Shown here piece by piece: positions 43,282 to 50,351 of a stretch of DNA of 64,000 bases. The stretch covers positions 248,001 through 312,000 of the forward strand of contig NZ_CAKAKL010000006.1 in the NCBI RefSeq assembly GCF_916619195.1. Reading direction: 5' to 3'. Source of the DNA: Inquilinus sp. Marseille-Q2685. Its GTDB lineage: Bacteria; Pseudomonadota; Alphaproteobacteria; DSM-16000; Inquilinaceae. The number at the start of each line of letters is the position of its first letter. Position 1 is the stretch's first letter. Position numbers and translations under genes: made by a program. The notes below the pieces were generated by a model. It had not been told where the DNA came from, made no database searches, and worked only from the letters and a program-made list of their open reading frames with translations.

Positions 43282-44025
43282 CTAGAGGGGCGTGACCTGG
43301 GAGGGGACGGGATCGGCGGAGCGGTGGATACCGCATTCGGTCTTGGCCTGGCCAGACCAGCGGCCGGAGCGCGGGTCGGCGCCTTGCGCGACCCGCTCGG
43401 TACAGGGCATGCAGCCGATCGACAGGAAGCCGTCGGCCTCCAGCGGATGATGCGGCAGGCCCCGGGCCTCGAACTCCGCGGCGACCCGGTCGGGCGACCA
43501 GCCGGCCAGCGGGTTGATCTTGAAGCGGCGCTCGTCGGCCGCCCATTCGACCGCCGGCAGCGCGGCGCGGGTGAGCGCCTGGAAGCGCTTGCGGCCGGTG
43601 ATCCAGCCGCCGAAGCCGGACAGCGCCCGCTCCAGCGGCTCGACCTTGCGCAGGGCACAGCAGGCGTCCGGATCGCGCTGGAACAGCAGCAGGTCGGGGT
43701 CTCGTCGGGCGATTTCGGCGGGGTCGGGCCTGACCGAGCGTACATCCACAAGTCCGAGCTGCGCGACCAGCCGGTCGCGGTAGCGCAGAGTCTCGCCGAA
43801 ATGCCGCAGCGTGTCGAGGAAGATGACCGGCGTGGCCGGCGCGCCCTCGGCCACCAGGGCCAGCAGCACCGCCGATTCGGTGCCGAAGGACGACACCAGC
43901 GCGACCGGCCCGAGCCGCGGATCCGCCAGCGCCCCTTCGATCAGCGCACGCCCCTCCAGCCCGTCGAATTCGGCGGCGATCAGCTCCTGATCGAGCTGCG
44001 GATGTGCAGCGGCAGAGACGGACAT
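43282..44025 (-). CDS. cysH: phosphosulfate reductase, APS-reductase type (4Fe-4S)
   Basis: 247-residue thioredoxin-dependent reductase making sulfite. It carries the CC...CxxC set, ACCALRKVEP and GCMPC, that binds a 4Fe-4S cluster in APS reductases, and the catalytic ECGIH near the end. These cysteines favour adenylyl sulfate over PAPS as substrate. Start ATG 44025 gives MSVSAAAHPQLD; the open frame extends 31 codons further into the promoter and is not used. First gene of the leftward cys operon. Confidence 0.92.
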   Translation of the reverse strand: MSVSAAAHPQLDQELIAAEFDGLEGRALIEGALADPRLGPVALVSSFGTESAVLLALVAEGAPATPVIFLDTLRHFGETLRYRDRLVAQLGLVDVRSVRPDPAEIARRDPDLLLFQRDPDACCALRKVEPLERALSGFGGWITGRKRFQALTRAALPAVEWAADERRFKINPLAGWSPDRVAAEFEARGLPHHPLEADGFLSIGCMPCTERVAQGADPRSGRWSGQAKTECGIHRSADPVPSQVTPL

Positions 44026-44054
44026 CGGGCGCTCATGGTCGGCAAATTTCTCCA

Positions 44055-44069
44055 ATTTTACTGTAAAAT
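44055..44069. promoter_or_regulatory. perfect palindrome in the divergent cys control region
   Basis: ATTTTAC-T-GTAAAAT, 15 bases, flanked by TCC and GGA. It is the most AT-rich point of the cysH-cysI gap and lies 30 bases before cysH and 80 before cysI. It is a good candidate operator for a regulator that controls both operons. Which family binds it is not known from the sequence. Confidence 0.6.
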
Positions 44070-44148
44070 GGAGCGCATTTGCTGATTGACTGTGTGTGAA
44101 TCTCGGGACTAATGTCAACCATCAATTGTGGATAGAACGCCGCCGCCG

Positions 44149-45870
44149 ATGTCCGCCGATCCGACCGCCGCGCCCGCGGCCCCGCCGAAGCTTTCCGCCG
44201 TCGAAGGCGTGAAGGAACAGAGCCGATTCCTGCGCGGCGGCATCGCCGCCGACCTCGCCACGCCCGGCATCTCGGTCACCGAGGAAAGCTATAACCTGTT
44301 GAAATTCCACGGCAGTTACGAGCAGTACGACCGTGACACCGCGACCGCGCGGAAGAAGCAGGGGCTGGAGAAGGAATACCAGTTCATGGTCCGCGCCCGC
44401 ATCCCGGGCGGACGGATCACGGCCGAGCAGTACCTCGCCCTCGACGCCATCGCCGACAAATATGCCAACGGATCGGTGCGGATTACCACGCGCCAGGGGA
44501 TCCAATTCCACGGTGTCCTGAAGGGGAACCTGAAGGCGACGATCGCCGACATCAACCATTCGATGCTGACCACCATGTCCGCCTGCGGCGACGTGGTGCG
44601 CAACGTCATGACCACCCCGGCGCCGATCCGCGACGCGGTGCACGCGCGCCTCGAGGCCGATGCCCGCTTCCTGTCGACGCGCCTCTTGCCGAAGAGCCGG
44701 GCCTATTACGAGATCTTCCTCGACGAGGAGAGCCAGGCCCCGGCCGAATCGGTCGACGAGCCGCTGTACGGCGCGACCTACCTGCCGCGGAAGTTCAAGA
44801 TCGGCCTGGCGGCACCCGAGGACAACACGGTCGACATCCTGACCCACGACCTCGGCATCCTCGCGGTGTTCGAGGGCGACCACTTGGTCGGCTACAACCT
44901 CAATCTCGGCGGCGGCCACGGCCTGACCCACACCAAGCCCGGCACCTATGCCCGCATGGGCTCGCCGATCGCCTCGGTGGGCCCGGGCGAGCTGCTGCAG
45001 GGCGCCGAGGCGGTGATCCGCCTGTATCGCGACCACGGCAACCGCGCCGACCGCAAGCGCGCCCGGCTGAAATACGTGCTGGACGACATGGGGCTGGACT
45101 GGACCCGGACGGAGCTGGAGCGCCAGTTCGGCCGGGTGCTGGCCGACCCGCTGCCGCATGCGCCGTTCCAGATGCCCGACCATCTCGGCTGGCACGAGCA
45201 GGGCGACGGCCGCTTCTGGCTGGGCCTGCCGGTCGCCAGCGGCCGGATCCAGGATGGCCCGGCCGTGCGGCTGCGCACCGCGCTGCGCACCCTGTTCGAG
45301 AACTGGGCCAAGCCGGCGGTGCTGACGCCGCAGCAGGACATCCTGATCGCCGACATCGCGCCTGGCGAGCGCGACGAGATCACGGCGCATCTGCGCAGCC
45401 ATGGCGTGGTCTTCGCCGAAGACCTGACCCAGGTGCGGCGCTGGGCGCTGGCCTGCCCGGCCCTGCCGACCTGCGGCCTGGCGCTGTCGGAGGCCGAACG
45501 GATCCGCGAGCCTGTCGTCGATGCCTTCGAGGCGGTGCTGCGCCGGCACGGGCTGATCGACGAGCGCCTCAGCATCCGCATGACCGGCTGCCCGAACGGC
45601 TGCGCCCGCCCCTATGCCGGCGACATCGGCATCGTCGGCCGCACCCCGGGCACCTTCGCCCTGTTCGTCGGCGGCGACTTCGAGGGCACGCGGCTGAACG
45701 CCAAGCTGGCGGAGAAGGTGCCGGAGGCGGCGATCGCCACGACGCTGGAGCCGATCTTCGCCGCCTTCGCGCAGGAGCGGCTGCCGGGCGAGGGCTTCGG
45801 CGACTACTGCCACCGCCAGGGGCTGGAACGGCTGACCGCGCTGATCGGCCGCGAGGCCGAGGCCGCCTGA
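44149..45870 (+). CDS. cysI: assimilatory sulfite reductase hemoprotein (siroheme/4Fe-4S)
   Basis: 573 residues. Cluster/siroheme cysteines lie in CPALPTCGLALSEAER and TGCPNGCARPY. Two ferredoxin-like/NiR halves are recognisable, with ITTRQGIQFHGV and DNTVDILTHDLG. It reduces sulfite to sulfide with six electrons. Nitrite reductase is less likely given the cys neighbours. ATG 44149 is used; GTG 44128 would add seven residues. The stop overlaps the siroheme-synthesis gene by 1 base, so cofactor and enzyme are made together. Confidence 0.9.
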   Translation: MSADPTAAPAAPPKLSAVEGVKEQSRFLRGGIAADLATPGISVTEESYNLLKFHGSYEQYDRDTATARKKQGLEKEYQFMVRARIPGGRITAEQYLALDAIADKYANGSVRITTRQGIQFHGVLKGNLKATIADINHSMLTTMSACGDVVRNVMTTPAPIRDAVHARLEADARFLSTRLLPKSRAYYEIFLDEESQAPAESVDEPLYGATYLPRKFKIGLAAPEDNTVDILTHDLGILAVFEGDHLVGYNLNLGGGHGLTHTKPGTYARMGSPIASVGPGELLQGAEAVIRLYRDHGNRADRKRARLKYVLDDMGLDWTRTELERQFGRVLADPLPHAPFQMPDHLGWHEQGDGRFWLGLPVASGRIQDGPAVRLRTALRTLFENWAKPAVLTPQQDILIADIAPGERDEITAHLRSHGVVFAEDLTQVRRWALACPALPTCGLALSEAERIREPVVDAFEAVLRRHGLIDERLSIRMTGCPNGCARPYAGDIGIVGRTPGTFALFVGGDFEGTRLNAKLAEKVPEAAIATTLEPIFAAFAQERLPGEGFGDYCHRQGLERLTALIGREAEAA

Positions 45871-46439
45871 TGCTGCCGATCTCCCTGTGCCCCGAGGCGG
45901 TTCCGGTCGCCCTGGTCGGCGCCGGCGACAAGGCGATGCGCCGCTTGGCCCAGCTGGACGAGGGCGGCTTCACCGTCACGGTCTTCGCCGACGCCCCCTC
46001 GCCCGACCTGGCGCTCGCCGCCGGCGACAGGCTGCGGCGCCGGCTGCCGGGCGCGGCCGATCTCGCCGCCCATCGCCTGCTGCTGGTGGCCGACCTGGAC
46101 GAGGGCCGGGCCGCCGACCTCGCCCTGCTCGCCCGCCGCCTCGGCCTGCTGGTCAATGTCGAGGACCGGACGGCGCTGTGCGACTTCCACCTGCCGGCGA
46201 TCGTCCGTCGCGGCGACCTGGTGGTGGCGATCTCGACCGGCGGCCAGAGCCCGCGCCTGGCCGCCCGGCTGCGCCTTGCGGCCGAGCGGCTGATCCACCG
46301 CGACTGGGGCGCCCGCCTGGCCCGGCTGGGCCTGCTGCGCTCCGAGTTGCGGGCCCAGGGCAAGGGCCCGGCGGAGATCTCCCGCGCGGTCGATTCGGTG
46401 ATCGACGGCGAAGGCTGGCTGGGCCGGCCGGGGGCCTGA
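45870..46439 (+). CDS. precorrin-2 dehydrogenase / sirohydrochlorin ferrochelatase (Met8/CysG N-domain)
   Basis: 189 residues: NAD-binding core VALVGAGDKAMRRLAQL, VNVEDRTALCDFHLPAIVRRGDLVVAISTGGQSPRLAARLR (in pieces). This is the stand-alone form of the N-terminal half of CysG; the methyltransferase half is absent. It makes siroheme for the preceding sulfite reductase, with TGATG overlap between the genes. Confidence 0.9.
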   Translation: MLPISLCPEAVPVALVGAGDKAMRRLAQLDEGGFTVTVFADAPSPDLALAAGDRLRRRLPGAADLAAHRLLLVADLDEGRAADLALLARRLGLLVNVEDRTALCDFHLPAIVRRGDLVVAISTGGQSPRLAARLRLAAERLIHRDWGARLARLGLLRSELRAQGKGPAEISRAVDSVIDGEGWLGRPGA

Positions 46440-46534
46440 GCTCTCAGACGCCTCTCCGGGGATCAGGAAGGCCCCCGCGACCAGCAGGATCGCGCCGCTC
46501 TATGCCGTCGTGGTGCTGCGCCAGCCCTGAGGCC

Positions 46535-46999
46535 TTACGCCTTGTCGAGCGGGAAACCCCTGAACGGCTTGATCTCCTTCAGCACGAACATGGTCTGCAT
46601 CTCCTTGATCCCGGGCAGGCGGCGCACCACCGCCATGGCGAAATCGGCATAGCTGTCCAGGTCCGGGGCGACGACCTGCAGCAGGAAGTCCGAATCGCCG
46701 GCGATGCTGTAGCAGGCGACCACCTCCGGCAGCTGCCGGACGCTCTCCGAGAACTCCTCCGCCTCCGCCTCGCTGTGGCTGTCGATCCTGACCCGGATGA
46801 AGGCGAGCACGCCGAGGCCGATCCGCCGCCGGTCCAGGAGCGCCGCGTAGCCCTGGATGACTCCGTCTTCCTCCAGCTGGCGGACCCGCCGCCAGCAGGG
46901 CGAGGTCGACAGCCCGACCTCGGCCGACAGCGCCTGGTTGGTCAGGCGGCCGTCCTGCTGCAGGGCGGTGAGGATGCGAAGATCGACCGGCTCGAGCAT
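46535..46999 (-). CDS. Lrp/AsnC-family transcription regulator
   Basis: 154 residues: N-terminal helix-turn-helix (LTNQALSAEVGLSTSPCWRRVRQLEEDGVIQGY, in pieces) and a C-terminal RAM/ACT-like ligand domain with VVACYSIAGDSDFLLQV. Such proteins sense amino acids. It is divergent from the DUF2000 gene 104 bases away, a pairing often seen, so it may control that gene. Confidence 0.92.
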   Translation of the reverse strand: MLEPVDLRILTALQQDGRLTNQALSAEVGLSTSPCWRRVRQLEEDGVIQGYAALLDRRRIGLGVLAFIRVRIDSHSEAEAEEFSESVRQLPEVVACYSIAGDSDFLLQVVAPDLDSYADFAMAVVRRLPGIKEMQTMFVLKEIKPFRGFPLDKA

Positions 47000-47103
47000 G
47001 TTCTGCCTTGAGGAAGGTTCTTACCGGCAGATCCTACCAGAACCACGGCCATTCGACGCAAGGATAGGCAGGATCGACCAGCCGGACCGGGCTATCCTGC
47101 CAC

Positions 47104-47562
47104 ATGGACCGCACCATCGCGAAAGCCGCCATGACCCAGGACCTCCGCCTCGCCATCGTCGTGAACCCCGGCCTGCCGCTGGGGCTGATCGCCAACACCG
47201 CCGGCGCCATCGCCATCGGCCTGGGCGCCCGGCTGCCGGCCCTGGCGGCGCGCCGGCTGACCGACCGTCACGACCGCACCATCGACATCAGCTCGAACCA
47301 GCCGGTGCCGGTGCTGCAGGCGGATGCGGAGGCGATCCGGGCGCTGCTGCTGAAGGCGCTGGCCCGACCGCCGGTCGAGGGGATCGGCGAGCGGGCGGTG
47401 GTGCCCTTCCCGGCTTTCGCCCGGTCGCTGCACGCCTATGCCGAATACGAGGCGGCCTTCCCCGCCCGCGACCTGGGCGAAGAGGAGATCGACGGGCTGG
47501 GGCTCGCCGGCCCGGCGCAATGGGTCAGGTCGCTGACCGGCTCGCTCAAGCTGCTGCGCTGA
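47104..47562 (+). CDS. DUF2000 family protein
   Basis: 152 residues with the family pattern LAIVVNPGLPLGLIANTAGAIAIGLGA and the middle LQADAEAIRALLLKAL; the fold resembles peptidyl-tRNA hydrolase 2. Function is unknown. ATG 47104 is used; ATG 47131 (MTQDLRLAIV) also fits and has a slightly better upstream site. Its stop touches that of the next gene on the other strand through TGATCA. Confidence 0.8.
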   Translation: MDRTIAKAAMTQDLRLAIVVNPGLPLGLIANTAGAIAIGLGARLPALAARRLTDRHDRTIDISSNQPVPVLQADAEAIRALLLKALARPPVEGIGERAVVPFPAFARSLHAYAEYEAAFPARDLGEEEIDGLGLAGPAQWVRSLTGSLKLLR

Positions 47563-47982
47563 TCAGTTGGCCGCCGGAACCGGGCAGCTCAGATCGCCTT
47601 CCTCGCAGCTGAGATAGGTCTTGAAATCCTCGATCCGGGCCCTGGTCCGGCCGTCCAGGCACATCGAACGGATCATCGGGGCGGCGCTACCGCCCGAGAC
47701 GGCGGATGTCTGGAAGTTGCATTCCGCGTCGCGGAAAGCGACCCAGGCCCGCTGCGCCGTCACCAGCAGCTTCGTCGAGTCCGGATTGTCCTTCAGCCGG
47801 GCCTCGATCTCCTTGTAGAGCTTGTTCAGCTCGGCATCCGACGCCTTGAACGCCTTGCCGTAGCACTCGTTCAGCCCGGCCTGCCCGCCCGGGGCATTGT
47901 CGCAGTCGTCGGCCCTGGCGGATGTCGGAATGGCGGCGGCGACCGCCAGCAGGGCAACCAGGCCGGCGAATGAAGCGCGCAT
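47563..47982 (-). CDS. secreted LprI-type (lysozyme-inhibitor-like) protein
   Basis: 139 residues with a signal peptide (cleavage after SARA near 24). The mature part is DDCDNAPGGQAGLNECYGKAF then DAELNKLYKEIEARL and LVTAQRAWVAFRDAECNF, the LprI/DUF1311 pattern, with cysteines that can pair. Family members sit in the periplasm; some inhibit lysozyme. AGGAGG before ATG 47982 fixes the start; upstream codons are not used. Confidence 0.85.
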   Translation of the reverse strand: MRASFAGLVALLAVAAAIPTSARADDCDNAPGGQAGLNECYGKAFKASDAELNKLYKEIEARLKDNPDSTKLLVTAQRAWVAFRDAECNFQTSAVSGGSAAPMIRSMCLDGRTRARIEDFKTYLSCEEGDLSCPVPAAN

Positions 47983-48066
47983 GGACGATCCTCCTATTTT
48001 CAGCAGAAATTCCGCTGCCGTATCGGACTCGGTACCGCGTCCTGCGCGACCTGCCAAGGGAGCGGC

Positions 48067-48864
48067 TCAGCCGCCTTCCGCGAAATACCGTCCGGGGGTG
48101 ACCCCGAAGGCCTTGCGGAAGCCGGCGACGAAGGCGCTCGGCCCTTCATAGCCGAGCCGGTCGGACACCTCGCCGACCGGGACGCCGAGCGACAGCCACT
48201 CCACCGCCTTCAGGAGCCTGGCCTGGCGCCGCCAGGCGCGGAAGCTCAGGCCGGTCTCGGCCCGGAAGTGCCGCTCGAACGACCGTTCCGACAGCGCCGC
48301 CCGTCGCGCCACCTCGGCCAGGCCGTCGGTCCGCGCCGGGTCGGTCGTCAGTTCGGCCACAGCCCGCCGCAGCCGGGCGGATTGCGGCATCGGCAGATGC
48401 AGCGGAGCGATCGGCTCGGTCACCAGCTGGTCGAGGATCACGCCGACGATCCGCCCCGCCGGGCCGCCGGTCGCGGCGTCGCGCGGATAGCCCAGAAGCG
48501 CCAGCACCAGCTCGCGCAGCAGCGGCGACAGCCGGATCACCGACGGGTCACGCGGCAGGTGGCGCACCGCCTCGGGCCGCAGGAACAGGTAGCGCAGCGC
48601 CGACCGCTGCAGATAGGTGACGGCATGCGGCACGCCCGGCGGGATCCACAGCGCCCGTTCCGGCGGCACCACGAAGCTGCCGCGGCCGGTCTCCACCGTC
48701 ACCGAACCGGAGACGATGTGGAACAGCTGGGCCCAGCGATGGCTGTGCGACCGGAAGTGCAGCCCGGCCTCGACCTCGCCGGCGAAGGTGAGGGCGGGGG
48801 CCGGATAGTCGTCCGCCTGCGGCCGGTCGAGATCGGGATGGACCCGATTGTCCGGATGGATCAT
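48067..48864 (-). CDS. AraC-family regulator with N-terminal cupin
   Basis: 265 residues. A cupin-like sensor spans about 20-110 (HSHRWAQLFHIVSGSVTVETGRGSFVVPPERALWIPPG, in pieces), then a double helix-turn-helix (DGLAEVARRAALSERSFERHFRAETGLSF and VSDRLGYEGPSAFVAGFRKAFGVTPGRYF). The histidines in the cupin could bind a metal or small ligand. Regulated genes are not evident. It is divergent from the DUF1127 gene. Confidence 0.9.
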   Translation of the reverse strand: MIHPDNRVHPDLDRPQADDYPAPALTFAGEVEAGLHFRSHSHRWAQLFHIVSGSVTVETGRGSFVVPPERALWIPPGVPHAVTYLQRSALRYLFLRPEAVRHLPRDPSVIRLSPLLRELVLALLGYPRDAATGGPAGRIVGVILDQLVTEPIAPLHLPMPQSARLRRAVAELTTDPARTDGLAEVARRAALSERSFERHFRAETGLSFRAWRRQARLLKAVEWLSLGVPVGEVSDRLGYEGPSAFVAGFRKAFGVTPGRYFAEGG

Positions 48865-48998
48865 GGCGACTCACATACATAAATCGGCGGAGTGGCGCTA
48901 ACACGAAAAGCCTCGATCGCCCTAGGGTGACTCAGGTGACATCGATCCCGCCCCCGACCGGGCCAGCATCGGGGATCGACAGCCGAGGAGACCCGACA

Positions 48999-49238
48999 AT
49001 GACGACGGTCGTTTCATTCCGCGACTCGCGGGCAGCCGCTGCCACGGCCCGGCCGGCGACCGCCGCCGCCCGCGGCCTGGCCTGGATCCGGCATCAGCTG
49101 CGGATCCGGCGGGACACGGCGATGCTGCTGGCGCTCAGCGACCACCTGCTCGCCGACATGGGAGTCCGCCGCGACCAGGTCCGGCACGCCGTGCGCGACG
49201 GCCACCGCCAGCCCGGCGCGGAACGGCGAGGCCCGTGA
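48999..49238 (+). CDS. DUF1127 (YjiS-like) small protein
   Basis: 79 residues; the C-terminal RIRRDTAMLLALSDHLLADMGVRRDQVRHAV is the DUF1127 motif, a small arginine-rich domain. Some relatives bind RNA and influence phosphate or carbon metabolism. GAGGAG 9 bases before ATG 48999 fixes the start. Confidence 0.85.
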   Translation: MTTVVSFRDSRAAAATARPATAAARGLAWIRHQLRIRRDTAMLLALSDHLLADMGVRRDQVRHAVRDGHRQPGAERRGP

Positions 49239-49376
49239 GACATGGCAGGACGAATCGGCCTGACGGGCCTCACGCCGGATCGGCGCCCCGCCACGGCACG
49301 GGCCGCAACGTCTCCCCGCGGCCGCTGACATCGGAAGGCGTTGCCGCGGCGCCGCCGGCGCTGGTACTGCGTCCGG

Positions 49377-49826
49377 ATGACGATCCGCATTCGCCCCGCG
49401 CGGCCGCAGGACCGGGACGCGCTGGGAGCCCTCAAGCTGCGCGCTTCCCTGGCCTGGGGCGACCATGTCGAGGCGCTGCGGGCCCTGCCCGAGGCCCGGC
49501 AGGTCCCGGCGGAGCACCTGCCCGCGGCCGTCGTCGCGGAGCGGGACGGTGCGATCGCCGGCTTCGCCACGGTTCTCCCGTGCGGCGACGGCGAGGCCGA
49601 GCTGGAGGACCTGTTCGTCGATCCCGCCGCCTGGGGCCGGGGCATCGGCAGGCGGCTGCTGGCCGAGGCCGAGACGCGCGCCATCGCCCTCGGCGCCCGC
49701 TCGCTGCATGTCGTCGCCGGCGGGCGCGCCCGAGCCTTCTACGAGCGCTACGGCTTCCGTGTCACCGGCCCGGTGATGACCGATCTCGAGCCTGCCTTCG
49801 CAATGCAGAAGGACCTGACGCGCTGA
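49377..49826 (+). CDS. GNAT-family N-acetyltransferase
   Basis: 149 residues with the GNAT order: IRIRPARPQDRDAL, ELEDLFVDPAAWGRGIGRRLLAEAE (acetyl-CoA loop GRGIGR) and LHVVAGGRARAFYERYGFRVTGPVM. Substrate unknown. ATG 49377 is chosen as the start of the domain; there is little room for a ribosome-binding site. Confidence 0.88.
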   Translation: MTIRIRPARPQDRDALGALKLRASLAWGDHVEALRALPEARQVPAEHLPAAVVAERDGAIAGFATVLPCGDGEAELEDLFVDPAAWGRGIGRRLLAEAETRAIALGARSLHVVAGGRARAFYERYGFRVTGPVMTDLEPAFAMQKDLTR

Positions 49827-49860
49827 GGGCCGGCCGCGAAGCCGGCCCTCCGGTGGAAGG

Positions 49861-50115
49861 CTAGACCTGCGTTGCCAGATGAGCGGAGAGGTCCGCGATC
49901 GTATCGAATCGTGCCGCGGACTCGACATTGACCGCGATCCCCAGGTCATTCTCCAGCCGGCTCATCATCTGCATGAACAAGATCGAATTGCCGCCCGAGA
50001 CCAGGAACCGCGCGGAAGGATCGATACTTGCAGCGGGCACCCCCAGACCCTGAGCCATATAGGTCGTCAGCTTGTTCTGGATATCCTGTTTCGTCGGTTT
50101 GGCGGCTGTCGACAT
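49861..50115 (-). CDS. orphan acyl/peptidyl carrier protein
   Basis: 84 residues. The phosphopantetheine attachment Ser is S44 in SGGNSILFMQMMSRLEND. The GGNS form (rather than the DSL of fatty-acid ACP) is the secondary-metabolism type seen in NRPS or amino-acyl carrier proteins. AAGGGA lies 8 bases before ATG 50115. No synthetase, ligase or transferase is nearby, so its partner must be elsewhere. The upstream DNA (50116-50310) is strikingly AT-rich for this genome, which hints at acquisition by transfer. Confidence 0.82.
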   Translation of the reverse strand: MSTAAKPTKQDIQNKLTTYMAQGLGVPAASIDPSARFLVSGGNSILFMQMMSRLENDLGIAVNVESAARFDTIADLSAHLATQV

Positions 50116-50351
50116 GGCTCTATCCCTTTCATTCCAAATGCGTGAGATCCAATTCGAACCATCATGATCGATAGATTCATGACTATATCGCTCATTCCGC
50201 AAAGAAAGGGGAAATAAATCCTGCGATATTGCACCCCCAGATATACTTGAAAATAATCTTCATTTTCCAATAATGGTTCACAAAATCTATTTACATTTGA
50301 ACGATGCGCATCGACCGGGCTCGCCCTCTGGCGAACCCGATCGGTCCTGCC

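Noticed and set aside
44128-44148. GTG start for cysI seven codons upstream
   Set aside because: No better ribosome-binding site than for ATG 44149; kept only as an alternative.
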